64,000 bases of DNA from NCBI GenBank assembly GCA_025642075.2, contig JAODUO010000143.1, forward strand, positions 292,001 through 356,000, read 5' to 3'. Source of the DNA: Ridgeia piscesae. Taxonomy: Eukaryota > Annelida > Polychaeta > Sabellida > Siboglinidae. The translations under genes were made by a program, and so were the position numbers. Positions 24,478 through 36,020 of this stretch are shown here, piece after piece; position 1 is the first letter of the stretch; every line of letters starts with the position of its first letter. Below the pieces are notes generated by a model that saw nothing but the letters and a program-made list of their open reading frames with translations, made no database searches and was not told the origin of the DNA.

Positions 24478-25779
24478 GCAAGTGTAAATATATAATAAAA
24501 CATTTCCTATTTACATATTTATTATGCATTGCAAACTTCACACACTTTTGTCAGGTTATTTATCCAGAGATACATCATAAAACATTATGAGAAATGGAGT
24601 TGATGGAAACAGCAAGACACCAGTGTCACATGTATGTGAGTCAAATGTGCCATTTTTGTGCAACTGATTGACATGGGATCAATTATTGTATTCATTGGAA
24701 AATTAAAATGAATGCATGCATTAAGATGGGTGAGGAAATTTGGCAATGTTATGGAACTGCTTCATGTTTCTTAGCTAGACTTCCCTGGTGTCAGTTTGGG
24801 TGTCTACAATCTAACTGAGTTAATTGAAGGCAGTCCATGCTTTGAGTCTAATGTCTCCCGCCAACCCCTACAACACTTCAGTTAACACCTCTAACACTGC
24901 AGCTAACACCTCCAACACGGCCGCCAACACCCGACATTGGTCTCAGGAGAATAGAGCAATAATGACAAGGACATCATCATAAAAGTAATGACAAGAAGAC
25001 AGTAGCAAATGTTAGGAAGTCCTCCTCTGACAAGTGTCTGGATACCAGCTGTGAATCAGCTTTCATCCTTGCCTACAACATTAAATACCTCACACCTCTG
25101 TCAAACAGGTGCAGGAACTAATTAATTCATCCAAGCAATGGCCATAAAATACCTAATTGCTACACTGGCCCAGTGCAAAGTTGGCCACTGAAAATGGTTA
25201 ATAACAACATAGAATATAGTTTATAATCTAGATAAAATCATCATAAAATCATTGGACATCAGTTCAGTGGTAAAACTGCAAATTTACACATACATGGAAG
25301 CACAGGCACATCAAAGTGTTGCCCTGTAACAGAATTAAATGCAGCATAAATATATTTTACTGTGAGAAACTATGGAAACATAGTAGATCAGTGTGAAATG
25401 TGTTTTGTTAAAGTTCACACTGCCGCAGTTTCCATCTGCTTTGAGATGTGGCTTTATGAATAATGGAGTGTTAAACTGTCAAAGCATTATTTGAAAAGTG
25501 TGGAATGTTCTCCACCCAGCTGTATCAGAGTCATGGTAGTTTCACAACTAGTTTTATTTACCACAGAACTATAATTATGATATTATAATATACTGAAGGT
25601 TGATAATTAAACCGGATATTGAATGGTGTTGGCTTTAGTATCAATACTTAAATATATATATATATATATAATTATGATATCACTGTCACCTTCAGTGTAA
25701 ATCAACTTCTGTGTAAGTTTATTTTTTTATAAAGAAGTATGACTTTAAAGAACATTTTGTTGGTTTTTGCTAATATGTC
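24476..25779. other. AT-rich unique sequence, no gene seen
   Basis: Short CCTCTAACACTGCAGCTAAC-like repeats near 24870-24930, and a (TA)n run at 25652-25670. No supported exon. Confidence 0.35.
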
Positions 25780-25980
25780 ATGCTACCAAACTGTCCTATT
25801 ACCAAACTGCCTGTTGACAAAACATCCACTACCAAAGTGTCCTTTACCAAAACATCCACTGCCAAAGTGTCCTTTACCAAAACATCCACTGCCAAAGTGT
25901 CCTTTACCAAAACATCCACTGCAAAAGTGTCCTTTACCAAAGCATCCACTGCCAAAGTGTCCTTTGCCAAAACATCGGGC
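25780..25980. repeat. 30-bp tandem repeat, about six copies
   Basis: Unit AAAACATCCACTGCCAAAGT plus GTCCTTTACC, with two degenerate leading copies. Thirty bases are ten codons, so all frames give decapeptide repeats; these are not evidence of coding. Confidence 0.93.
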
Positions 25981-26585
25981 TACCTTGTGTAACATGTTTT
26001 CACGTGAAATCATCAAAACAGTAATCCCGTCAAAACTGTCCACCACCTGGTCAGCTTTGTCTGTCATTCCCGCATACAATTTCTCAACAAATTCAAACAC
26101 TCAAACATCAGTATTTCTGACACAAACATATTTAAATTTCATCTGATAACATCACAGGAGGGGTAAGATTAATCATCCCTGCATGACACAAGCCACACGT
26201 GACAGGCCAGAGGCAGATCAAAAGTGTTCCCGGACTCAATATAACACCCTGTAACATCACATAACCCCTCAGTGAGAGCTCCCTGGAGAGGTATCCAGGT
26301 GATAAAACAGTAGTATTCACACCTGTCCGACTACAATGGCCGTCCTCAAGGTGTACTTGACAATCACCCCAGTACATGTCACCCCTACCGCTCTCTACCC
26401 CCTACCCTGTGCTTACAGACCACGATCACGAGTTTCAACATCCGGCAATAATGATCAGTTTCTTTTCTCGTCTCAAGGAAGCTTTTTGTTGCTGATTTGG
26501 TAATACCGAGTAACTTCCTCTCTGATCTACAGATCAAGTGCTGCATTCAGGACGGTGACATTATATCCCAGGCATTCTCTGATCA
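25981..26585. other. Unique sequence, no gene seen
   Basis: Contains a T-box-type word TTCACACCTGT at 26316-26326. No supported exon. Confidence 0.35.
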
Positions 26586-26916
26586 GTATTTTCCATTTTG
26601 TTTTCAAATTCCAGTAGGTTTATTAAGTGGATGTTATGAACGGGATACATTAGTTGTCCAGTGGTCAAATTAAAATGTGGACAATGGCTCAGTGGTCAAA
26701 ACATTTCCATACATGTAATAAAATCTTAAAATGAAATAAAGGGCTATGGTTAATATGAGGAATTGGGCTAGTGTTAGATCTAGGATTAGTATTATAGAAT
26801 TTTATTTGGCACTGAGCCAAGTGTTCACTTTTCCATTTGACCAATGGGCAAGCGTCCTACATTCAAATTTATTTCTTCAAATTCCTGTAGATTTGTTACG
26901 TGTACATTATGAACAC
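26586..26916. repeat. Nested direct and inverted repeat, MITE-like
   Basis: An imperfect inverted repeat pairs 26659-26694 (AGTGGTCAAATTAAAATGTG, GGCTCAGTG) with 26810-26846 (CACTGAGCCAAGTGTTCACT, ATTTGACCAATGG). Outside it, 26588-26640 (TTTTCAAATTCCAGTAGGTT) is repeated directly at 26870-26916 (TTCAAATTCCTGTAGATTTG). It could be a small foldback element within a duplication. Confidence 0.5.
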
Positions 26917-28278
26917 GTGTGCACATCAATGTTCACATACTGAAACAACACTGGCATGTTCATGAAGAAAGGTGTTGAGAGACTGTCATATAGGGTTATT
27001 ACTCATCTATCGCTTACAGAAAAAATAAAAACATAAAAGTCACAAACATTATCAAAAGTGTTTATGATATAATATATTTATTCAGGATGGCTGAGCTAAA
27101 TACAGTGTACATTAAAATATACACTAGATATCTTTTCAGTGAGGTCCTCAAGGAAAATTACTTGAATAAATATATTTTTTTGTCTTAATCAACCACGTTA
27201 CCTTAACTGGCTGATTTGTATCAATTGATAAACTAATTGGAGAAAATAATGCTTAAAATAATATGAGATTTGTTTAATCTTTGCTGTAGCAGAGTACATA
27301 ACCTAATGACAATCTTACTATCTAAACAACAAAATGTGTCCAACCACATGTAATTCTACATGTGTACTGACAAGATAAACAGATAAGATAAGGAAACTGG
27401 TGGGTTTAGTTACAGTTGTTAACCTTAGTTGCTCACATGCAGACATATACACTGGGGCACATTCCCAGTGAGAATAATCATTATTATAATTATTATGAGT
27501 TTTTCCATCACTATATAATAATATTCCTTGCTTTATTTTGTATGACTTAAAAATCCTTCATTTTATTTTAAATAATTACAATATTCTTAAAACAATAATA
27601 AATATATTGAACACATATTGCCTGCCAAGTTGTGTTTGGTTAATTTAGCAAACTAAGGCAATGCTAGCAGTTTGAAAGATACGTGGCCACACCCATGCCA
27701 AAACGGTAAACAATACATCCAAGTCTCAAAACAAGTTTGATTTACAACAATGCTGAATAGGGCTGAATTCACCACAATATTCTTTTGATGTTCAAACACA
27801 TCTCATCTTCCCACGCTCAATACAGCTGACTTCCTGTTACACAATCAACTGCTGCCCAATTCTGGGTAGCGAAATAAAGGCGCCATCATGTTTGAGAACA
27901 AAACCATAAGGAACAAAATCAGACTGATGAGCTCATGAGAATGTTGGTGACACGGTCCATGTGACACAGCTGGACCCATGCAGTAAACTAAACTGACCAC
28001 CCCACTGACCACACCCCCCCAGTTGCACCTGATGTAAGAGCTTAGACACTGAGCAGATAATCAGGCCACTTACAGGTGATGCTGCAACCTGTGTCAGCTT
28101 CTGTCACACAACTTGGTGACAACAGGTGTAACAAACTGTGACCATCATACGTCACACTACACCTGTCCTGTCCTGTCCTGTCACAACTGTCTGTCTTCCT
28201 TCCTCCCGTTCTTGTGTCTCACCAACTCTCACATATTTTACATCATATCAATGCAAGTAATAATAATTCTAGATAGAC
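26917..28278. other. Unique sequence, no gene seen
   Basis: A possible small AT element at 27065-27180 has ATATATTTATTCAGG facing CTTGAATAAATATAT. CCTGTCCTGTCCTGTC is repeated at 28167-28182. No supported exon. Confidence 0.35.
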
Positions 28279-28672
28279 TCACTTGAACTTTTTAAGTCCA
28301 ACTTAAAAACACATCTTTTTAAGGCCGCGTTTGTAAACTACTCGTAGGGTATTTTATAATGAATTTACTTTAACTATAATTATAGTTTTTAATTTTTTTA
28401 TTCACTTTATTATTCAGTTATTAATATATTTTATTACTTATTATTTTATCTATTTATTGCTGATAAGTTTAGCTTAGGAACTAGGATTTTTAGAAGCTTT
28501 CTTTAATTATCTATTTATTATCATTTAATGTTTCATCTTTACGTGCAAGTTTAAACTGATTATGAATATTTTAAATATGTATGTGTTACAATGTATTTTA
28601 TGCACCTCTGAGCAGATTTTTTTCCGGATATATGGCGCTTTACAAATACAAAATTATTATTATTATTATTTA
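28279..28672 (+). mobile_element. 5'-truncated LINE 3' end (CR1/L2-like), plus copy
   Basis: The frame from 28279 encodes SLELFKSNLKTHLFKAAFVN, then YS and a TAG at 28345-28347. F.S.LKTHLF.....F is a common C-terminal signature of CR1/L2-group non-LTR ORF2 proteins. An AT-rich 3' UTR follows, then CACCTCTGAGCAGATTTT, GGATATATGGCGCTTTACAA and an (ATT)n tail. A stop at 28270-28272 shows the 5' truncation or decay. Confidence 0.65.
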
Positions 28673-29012
28673 TAAAAGCGGCATATATCCAGAATAAACT
28701 TCCGCTCAGAGGCGCATAAAATACCACATTGGTAAAATATAAATTGTACATAATTGTACATAATAAATTAAGACTACATGGTAAAGACAAAATGTTAAAT
28801 GATAATAATAAATAAAATAACATATACACAAAACCTATCAGCAATAAATGAATAGATAAAAATAAAGTAATAAATTAATAATAAAATAGATTAATAAGTT
28901 AATAATAAAGTAAGGTATTACAATAATTTTAGAAACCATAATTATGGTTAAAATAATTTCATTATGTTATGCACTACAAGACTTAGTAGTCTACAAATGC
29001 GGCCTTAAAAAG
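28660..29012 (-). mobile_element. LINE 3' end of the same family, minus copy
   Basis: On the minus strand it encodes RLFKAAFVDY and a TAA, then a 3' UTR homologous to the plus copy, GCGCCTCTGAGCGGAAGTTT, GGATATATGCCGCTTTTATA and the shared (ATT)n tail. The two copies form a tail-to-tail inverted pair. Confidence 0.65.
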
Positions 29013-29599
29013 ACGAGTTAATAATGGCACTGCAAAGCTTACAGCAACTTGCTATTAAATAGTTTTGTCTGTGTTAACAGTATCATGTATGGATGCTAAT
29101 TATTATAATTTTTATAATGTTGTTATTTACAAGAACACAGACACATTTACCAATAGCATAACATGTTTATAATTAATGTTTATAAAACATGTGTGTTACC
29201 ATGACAACATGGATTTGTGGTAAAAACAAGAGAATAATACCAAACTGAATATCGTAGGATTTTAACTACATCAGATATATTTTGCAGTTGAACAGAATAG
29301 TAAAAACTATCTGTGGTTTCACCTTTTGAGAATATTGTGTTACCTTTTTAAACTCAATTTTCAATTGCTGTACAACACAACATGTTCAAATAATTACATC
29401 AAAGACAAGACAATATTCTGTTCTGCTGAACAGGCCTATTGGGGGGATGGGGGGGGGGTTAAAGTACGAAGCACACTAACAGCAGCCATTGTTATTTGTT
29501 GGTTACTCTGCTGCACTTCTATAAGAACTGACCTTTCTCTTTGCTGTTATTTTCCTTCTGAACCATTTTCATAGTATAGAATAGCGTATTCTCAAGAAA
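29013..29599. other. Unique sequence with a G-run
   Basis: GGGGGGATGGGGGGGGGG at 29441-29458. No supported exon. Confidence 0.35.
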
Positions 29600-29965
29600 A
29601 CAGAGATGAGGATGTTGAGAAGAATTAAAGGTGTAATACTGAGAGACAAAGAATGTGGACATCAGAAAGGAGCTGGGAGTGAATAGCATACAAGAGAAAG
29701 TAAGAGAAATGAGACTACGCTGGTATGGACACATGCAGAGAATGGAAGAAAACAACGAAGTGAGAGCAGTTGTTGACATGAGAGTGCCAGGAAAAAGACC
29801 AAGGGGGAGACCAAGAGGGAGATGGGTGGATTGTGTCCGAAGGGATATGCAGACACTGCGGATCACTCCGGAGGATGCCCAGGACAGAACATTCTGGAAA
29901 TCAAGAATTCGGGCCGCTGACCACCACCTAGTGGGAAAAGGCGAAGAAGAAGAACAGTGTATTTT
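29600..29965 (+). mobile_element. Non-LTR reverse transcriptase C-terminal fragment
   Basis: From 29655 the frame encodes DIRKELGV, then [37 protein letters not shown] and a Lys/Glu tail. The RLRWYGH..RM...N.VR.V......G.RPRGRPR.RW.D.VR.D pattern is diagnostic of ORF2 C-termini in several LINE clades. The upstream segment continues the family in another frame ([16 protein letters not shown], 29606-29653), so there is a frameshift near 29653. Only about 120 residues of the C-terminus remain. This family differs from the KTHLF-type pair at 28.3-29.0 kb. Confidence 0.8.
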
Positions 29966-30980
29966 TAAAGAATTACGTTTCTCTTATAGCATTTGTAGCA
30001 TACTTCAAATACAGCTTAGGTGAATACAAACTGGCAAAAGACCACTGGCAGAGAACAGGTGAATGGTGGCGAACCAATCAGCCAGTCTCAGACATGTCTC
30101 TCTGACTCTGTCTGTGGCCACTTGTGGAGTCATCTCTTCTTCCCAGCAGGGACATCAACCCTGTTCCCAGGGCTACACTGTCAATCCCACCAGGTATCCC
30201 CCCTGCTGTAAAGACACAACTACCCCACCCTGGGGCCTGATGACCAGTGTATCACACACCCCTACTCACCCTGTCTGTCTGGGGTAATCACCTGTAAGTA
30301 GCTGACCATTCATTTAAGTCCAGTGCCAATTCCTGTTTAGGGTGATTTGGTACCTTGCATTGTTTATGATTCGTTGACGTTCTAATCATATTATAGTTTT
30401 GAGTTCTGCCACAGCCAATGTCTACCACTGTCTTCTACAACTTTCATTTATTTCTTTTAGCTGTAATAACATAACGTTACGTTTAATAACAAATAATTTT
30501 ATTTTCAATTAAATTTTATCTTCTATGAATCTTGATTAAAAACTTGACTGAATGAAAACTACAACATACACCAAAATCAAAATTTTTAACAATATGTAAT
30601 GTGTCTTTCCAAAAGACACATTACATAATTGTTGATTTCACACCCAGGCAAGTGCAAGTGGTGGAGTGCTGCCATCTAGTGACACACATAGAAGTAATTC
30701 ACAAACTACCCTGCTCTCAGGCAGTAACTGCAAAACAAAGACTTGTTGTAGAAGAATGTTCATATATTGACAGCCTGTAACGCACCCACCATGTCCCTCC
30801 TCTCCCTCAGTTTCCTCTTCCTCCTGCTTCTCCCTCTCTGCTCCCTATCTGCACCTTGTTTTCCCCAACATATTCTGCCTCATGGCACTGCCTTCCCTCT
30901 CCCTCACTCCTTCCACCACTTGCTTCCTTCATCCCTCCCTCCTGTCGGCTATCCCACTCCTCCTCTGTACCTTTCTCCTG
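29966..30980. other. Unique sequence, CT-rich at 30785-30970
   Basis: A CTCF-like site lies on the minus strand at 30669-30682 (TCACTAGATGGCAG, one mismatch to the core). The CT-rich stretch encodes a leucine-rich run that imitates a signal peptide (ATG at 30791), most likely by composition. Confidence 0.4.
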
Positions 30981-31092
30981 GGTGCTTCAGGGGATGCAAT
31001 TGGAGGTTTTTGGTGCCTCAACAGGGATTGCATTTGGAGATTTTTCAGCATCTCAGTGGGGTGCAGTTATAGGGTTTTGGTGCCTCAAGGGC
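30981..31092. repeat. 34-bp repeat, about 3.3 degenerate copies
   Basis: Units on GGGATGCAATTGGAGGTTTT plus TGGTGCCTCAACA, each with G-rich start and GGTGCCTCA end. Confidence 0.7.
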
Positions 31093-31104
31093 TGCAGCTG
31101 GGAC

Positions 31105-31384
31105 TCTTGACTACGAGAACCCGCGTTGAACCCTGTGCTGCGGTGGTTAAAACCTTGGGCAAGTTTTTCACTCTACATTGCTCCAGTTCTTCAGCTGTAT
31201 AAATGAGTACCTGGCTATAGACAGTAGCAGATATGTGAATGAGCATATGGCATGACTGTAGCATATGGCTGGATGCTTTCCAGAGCAGCCAAGATGGTGT
31301 CTGAGTGTCAGGGAAATAAAGTGTAAAGCGCTTTGAACTGTTCTGAGGATTGGACACTGCGCTATATAAGAACTTGCTTTTTTA
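31105..31384 (+). mobile_element. SINE-like element with L2-type 3' tail
   Basis: A degenerate tRNA-like B-box region (CCCGCGTTGAACCCTGTG) is followed by CCTTGGGCAAGTTTTTCACT, TGCTCCAGTTCTTCAGCTGT and ATAAATGAGTACCTGG. This matches the widely conserved L2-type LINE/SINE tail. It ends with GCGCTATATAAGAACTTGC and a T-run. It has no coding capacity and would depend on an L2 partner. Confidence 0.65.
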
Positions 31385-31567
31385 CTGCTGACAGCCTGAC
31401 ACCAAATGGGCTCCTGATACTTACAAATATGAAAGGCATAAGACAGTAGCAGAAGGAAATGACTAAACCCCCCAAGTAGCCACTTGAGGCTGTCTTGAGA
31501 GGCGACTCAGGGAAGGGAAATGGTCTAAATTGGCCACTGAGACCTTCAAGTGCTTCTGTGCCCACAG

Positions 31568-31799
31568 CTGCAGAGACTTTGATCCCGACATTAGGAGGAG
31601 GAAGGCATTTGTTCCCACCCCATCCCAGCTACTTCCCACATTATCACCCCAACCCTCCTCACTGATCCCTGCAGCTGGGCTGAGGATTATGGCAGTGGGT
31701 GTGGGGAGAGGCATCAATACATTGGACACACTGGCCCACAAAGCTACCTCATACCACCTGTATCCCTCTATACTCACAAGTATGGCCCTTCCTAATTAA
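31568..31799 (+). CDS. Candidate terminal coding exon, unrecognised product
   Basis: The acceptor gcttctgtgcccacag (31552-31567) opens 77 codons (FDPDIRRRKAFVPTPSQLLP, then TLSPQPSSLIPAAG, ending SMALPN) to a TAA at 31797-31799. An AATAAA at 31965-31970 could serve as poly(A) signal about 165 nt downstream. The incoming phase would be 2. A competing plus-strand donor (CACAG|gtaagt at 31825) and an open minus-strand frame over the same span reduce confidence. No domain recognised. Confidence 0.3.
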
Positions 31800-32402
31800 T
31801 CCCTTTTTTAATCACCCCACCACAGGTAAGTCTCTGGGATATGTCCTTCACTTGAGGCAAGGGTGTTTCAATGGGGTTCAGGTGGGAAGAGCTGCCCTTT
31901 GTGGGATAATACAGATCAGAGCCCCCTTTGATGGTTGCTGTTCCTGGCTAGCATCTGACGAAGCAATAAACTTAAGCAGGAACAATATGCAATTACACAT
32001 GAAGTCATAGTAACATATGAAGATTATACTGCATCAAACCTCAGAAACCTTAGTCGTGGGTGGATAAAAACCACAAGGTTGTACAATGTTAAAACTGGTA
32101 CACACACACTGATGAAGTAATTTCACCAACTCTGAAGTTATCAATAGGTGGCTGGATAAGCAGTTCACAAACTGCATTATGACAGCAAGAAAGATACGTT
32201 ATGTTGATATGACAAGTCTTCAGAAGACAGCAATGGGATATCTCCTGCTGATTTAACCCTAAAAGGAAACAAATAACAGAAAGCCCATTTTAAAACAACT
32301 CAAGTTCTGGTGTGTCTTAATTTATGGAAGAGAAAGTAAACTGGTAGACCATATTTTGTTGCTGAAATTAAAAAGTTCATTGCATAACTTTGTACGATTT
32401 CT
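31800..32402. other. Possible 3' UTR, then unique sequence
   Basis: 31800 to about 31990 is the putative 3' UTR of the preceding exon. The rest holds no recognised feature. Confidence 0.3.
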
Positions 32403-32520
32403 GGCCCACTAATTAACTAGGGTACAAACCCAGAAAGACCATACCCTCTGAAACTAATCAATATATTCCCATTCCAACTATAAAATTAACTTATAATGAT
32501 AACAATTATAACTTTCAAAG
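32403..32520 (+). repeat. Paired conserved-looking element, copy 1
   Basis: ACTAATTAACTAGGGTACAA, ACCCAG, CTGAAACTAATCAA, CCAACTATAAAA and AACTTTCAAAG recur in the same order at 33191-33309. Rich in TAAT/ATCAA homeodomain-type words. Confidence 0.6.
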
Positions 32521-33190
32521 TGTATTGTACTTCATGGATTTTGTGCAATACACAAAGTTATATTACAGATACGGATATAAAATACAAAGTAAGTAAGTAA
32601 TATATTTAAAAAAAACAATGCAATAAGTTAAATAAGTTAAACAAATATAATCTGTAATTAATCATTTAAAACATGATCTATAGTCACCATTTCTCAATAA
32701 ATATAATTTATTACACTAGCTCAGCCCAGTACCCACATTTCACTTGGCAGAATTGCATGAAAAGTGAGTCATCAGGGTGGAACTCTGGCATTATACTGTT
32801 GTGTGTGAAAGTTGAGTGTTACATCACTGCCAGGAAGCCACAGGTGTGGGCTGTTCTGAGTGGACCCTGAGACATCAAACAGACAGACACTGCCCCATAG
32901 AGCAGACAGACACAGAGATAATGACTGAAACTAATTAGTGGGAAAACAAAGCATTTACACTTCTCATACTCAACCCTGTCCAGCCTACACACTCAACACA
33001 ATTGCTTCAATTAAATTACTGCATTCATTAATGCAAGTTCTTGGTGGGAACAGAAACAACTATAAAATGAGACATGTGCTCAATTTATAGCATCGACACA
33101 CCTGTGCATTTGGCTGAGACAATAGACTTGACACTTTGACATGGATCAACCTCATCAACTGAGAAACTCTCTATGTCCTTGTAATGTTTA
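32521..33190. other. Unique AT-rich sequence, no gene seen
   Basis: Many TAATTA, ATTAAT and TTAATTG words (32930-33070). No supported exon. Confidence 0.35.
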
Positions 33191-33309
33191 TGGCACACAC
33201 ACTAATTGGGGCTACAAACCCAGTGCCACACAAAGAAAATATCCCAGTGAAACTAATCAACTTCTGCTCCAATTATAAAAAAAACTCTTAATCAAATAAC
33301 TTTCAAAGG
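33191..33309 (+). repeat. Paired conserved-looking element, copy 2
   Basis: ACTAATTGGGGCTACAAACC, CAGTGAAACTAATCAA, CCAATTATAAAA and AACTTTCAAAGG, parallel to 32403-32520 at about 790 bp spacing. No other copy is noticed in the window. Confidence 0.6.
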
Positions 33310-34639
33310 ACTCACAATCCATAGATAGCTAGTAACATGCCTCATTAATTTTGTCAACTTGATTAACAGCGTGCTGTGAACTTGGGTCTAATAACCAATT
33401 AAACATGCCCAAAGTGCAAAGCCAACATCACCCTAACTAACTGTTGGCAATGGACCTAATTGTGGTATTACATTAAGTTTGTGATTGGTCTAATTAGTGC
33501 TAGCTGTTACCACAATATTTCTGTATTTACCACCTTCATTCCAATCAAAACAGATATTAGTACCTGAGTTTTATTAAATGTTTAATTCAAATAATTAGTT
33601 AACTAATCACTATGGACTGAATTACACCATTTAACTGATGCAAGAAAAGAAAACATGCTTAGGTGAAGTTTTAGTAGCAATCATTCATGACAACATGCAA
33701 ATATTTCTACGTTAATCCTTCTCTTAATCTCTCACAGAGGGCAGTTCATACTTACAGGGGGAAGGGACACCCCTTCGCCCAGGTTGTAGATGAGGGGGTA
33801 ATTAGCAGGGGAATTGGTTATTTGCTGCAAGGCAATGTGGCCTCTGGCAACGAAAAGGCCGTTGGAAAGAAAATAATGGGAAAGTAACAGACAACGATAT
33901 AAAGATAACAAGAGAAAAAGATTAACACTTGATTTCTGATACAACTGTATACATAATAAGAGTAGGTCCCTGTTTCAGATACACTATTGTGTTCTGAAAA
34001 TAAATCCAGTAAACATACATTCCATTGATCAGTGTGGAACTGTTACTATAACCAGAACTACAACAAACCCTCTCCTTTCATCTTCTGCCAAACCTTTTTA
34101 TTTTCTCATTACTTTTTTCACAATCTCTTCCATTCCCTCCACCCTTCCTTATCTCCCTCTCTCTCTCACTCCTTCTGTCCCCCAACCCCCTGTTTAGGTG
34201 GTTACTTAAAACTTGATAATATGTGTCATTACTCAATGAACAAACCAATCTAATGAATAATCACATGCACTTAGACCCGTATCTATCTAGTTAATCATTT
34301 TATAACTATTTCCTCTATTAGTAAAATAAAAGTTTTATTAAATACATATACAGCTGTATAAGTAAAATACTAGAAGAGCAAAACTAAATCAGACAATTTA
34401 AAAGTAGAAAATTTAAGCTACATAAAATTAACTGTTTTACTAAGTGCTTAGGTCTGTTTTGAACACTGCATCAATTAACCAGTTGGTCATTTCTGTAAGC
34501 TACTTCTATGCCATCTGTGTTAGTTAAATAAACAATGCCATTTTGCTACAAACCACTGGAATTTATTCGTTTCATGCCACCAGGCAACTGGCAGACCTAG
34601 AGTATACAAATGTTGGTGTTAATCACTTTCCCTAACAAG
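33310..34639. other. Homeodomain-word-rich unique DNA, candidate enhancer region
   Basis: 33330-33620 is dense in TAATTA, CAATTA, GATTGG and ATTAGT words. CATGCAAATATT at 33693-33704 is a POU octamer. An acceptor-like ctcttaatctctcacag (33721-33737) precedes 50 open codons ending at 33885-33887, but the composition does not look coding. 34070-34190 is pyrimidine-rich. Confidence 0.3.
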
Positions 34640-35296
34640 TAAGCTCAACCGCCCTCTGTCCAGGGCAAATAGCCAGGGTGGTTTAGCTCTGGTTACATCA
34701 CCCTGGTCAACCCCCCATGACCCACCCAACCCTGCCGGGATGACTCAACTACAGAGAGCCCCACAGCAGCCACTAATCAACCTCTCACTAATTCTTTCTG
34801 ACAGCCTAATTGTCTGATCAGAAATGAAAGATTGCAGAACGGGGTAAATTATTGCCCCACAAAAACTGATTCCTGGTCACCCAATCTGATGCCCTGTCAC
34901 CCTGGCGCCCATCATGACAGAGAACTACTCCTGTCCAGCAGAGTCCACTCCTCTGGTCAGCCTATTGTCCACTGGGAGCGCCTGACAATGGAGAACCCAG
35001 CCCTGTCAAGCAGGACACTTTTGAATGTCACCAGCAGGTGTGTGCGAGCGCTGTGATTGGCTACAGCAGGACCCCCAGCGGAGAGGGAGGTAGGCTGGAG
35101 GCACACAGCCATGACCATGGAGGACAGACTGTAAGCTTAGATGGATGCTAGTTGTTCACCAGGTTGTACACAGACACAAGCCAACAGTTGACGTCTGACA
35201 CTGTCACAGTAGAGACAGCACGGACACTGGGAGCATCTTGAGACAGGAAGCAGGAGACTCCTGTATGGATTTACTGCAGTCTCACACTAGAACCCT
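34640..35296 (+). promoter_or_regulatory. GC-rich candidate promoter and first exon
   Basis: A GC-rich stretch ends in GAGCGCTGTGATTGGCTACA (reverse CCAAT at 35055-35060) and CCCAGCGGAGAGGGAGG. Downstream, 35265-35296 encodes MDLLQSHTRTL from an ATG directly to a strong donor, CCCTG|gtaagtg (35296/35297). This would be a short-coding first exon of a plus-strand gene. No TATA box is seen at the expected distance. No downstream exon was identified. Confidence 0.3.
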
Positions 35297-36020
35297 GGTA
35301 AGTGCCTGGCGCCAATCCACAGGCTGCTCCAGTCTTGTTTATCTTTGACAGCCACTGCAGGGCAGCAGACAGGGTAGGGTGATGGCTGGTCACAGATGGG
35401 GTGGAGGGTGACTGTCTACTGGGCCCTGAGTTGGCACACTTATGACCATAGATGCACAACTAAAACTAGAGCAGAGACCAAATGTAGATCAACTGTACAT
35501 AAACTGTACATCAACTGTACATCAACATCAACTGACTGCTACAAGTTCTGTTCATGAGTTGTAAATGTTATGTCTCAAGTCACTTCTGTCACAAAATTGT
35601 GAATGATGTGTCACGATAAAAGATAATAAATAATGTTTAAAGGGTGCAAATATTCCTCATAGTGCCAACGTCCGTGCTCATAACCACTGGTTTACGGTAG
35701 GACTGAAATTTAACTTACCTGGTAAGTATGATGCAAAATATTAAATATAAAAACTGCAACTTATATTTATGACATATCATCATTAGAGGACGTATGTGAC
35801 TTGGGACGTGAAGTCAATAGGCTCTGTCCTGCAGTTGACAAACACATCTGTCTGTCCCCAGTGTGTCATATGCAGCAGACACTGTCCTGTGACTTATAGA
35901 ACCTGTCCTGTATAGTATATTATACTCAGGCGATGACAATCCAGGGTTTTCCTAATGACAACAGTCTCACTGCAAACTCATGCCTAGTGACATATCTGTA
36001 AACATTATGTTCACTATATT
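35297..36020. other. Unique sequence, putative intron
   Basis: Short CATCAACTGTA repeats at 35488-35530. On the minus strand, ACCAG|gtaagttaaat at about 35722-35710 is a donor-like site without a clear exon. Confidence 0.35.

Noticed and set aside
30767..31072. Signal-peptide-like MSLLSLSFLFLLLLPLCSLS
   Set aside because: Encoded in a CT-rich stretch that gives Leu/Ser in any sense frame; followed by a 34-bp DNA repeat rather than a protein-like sequence.
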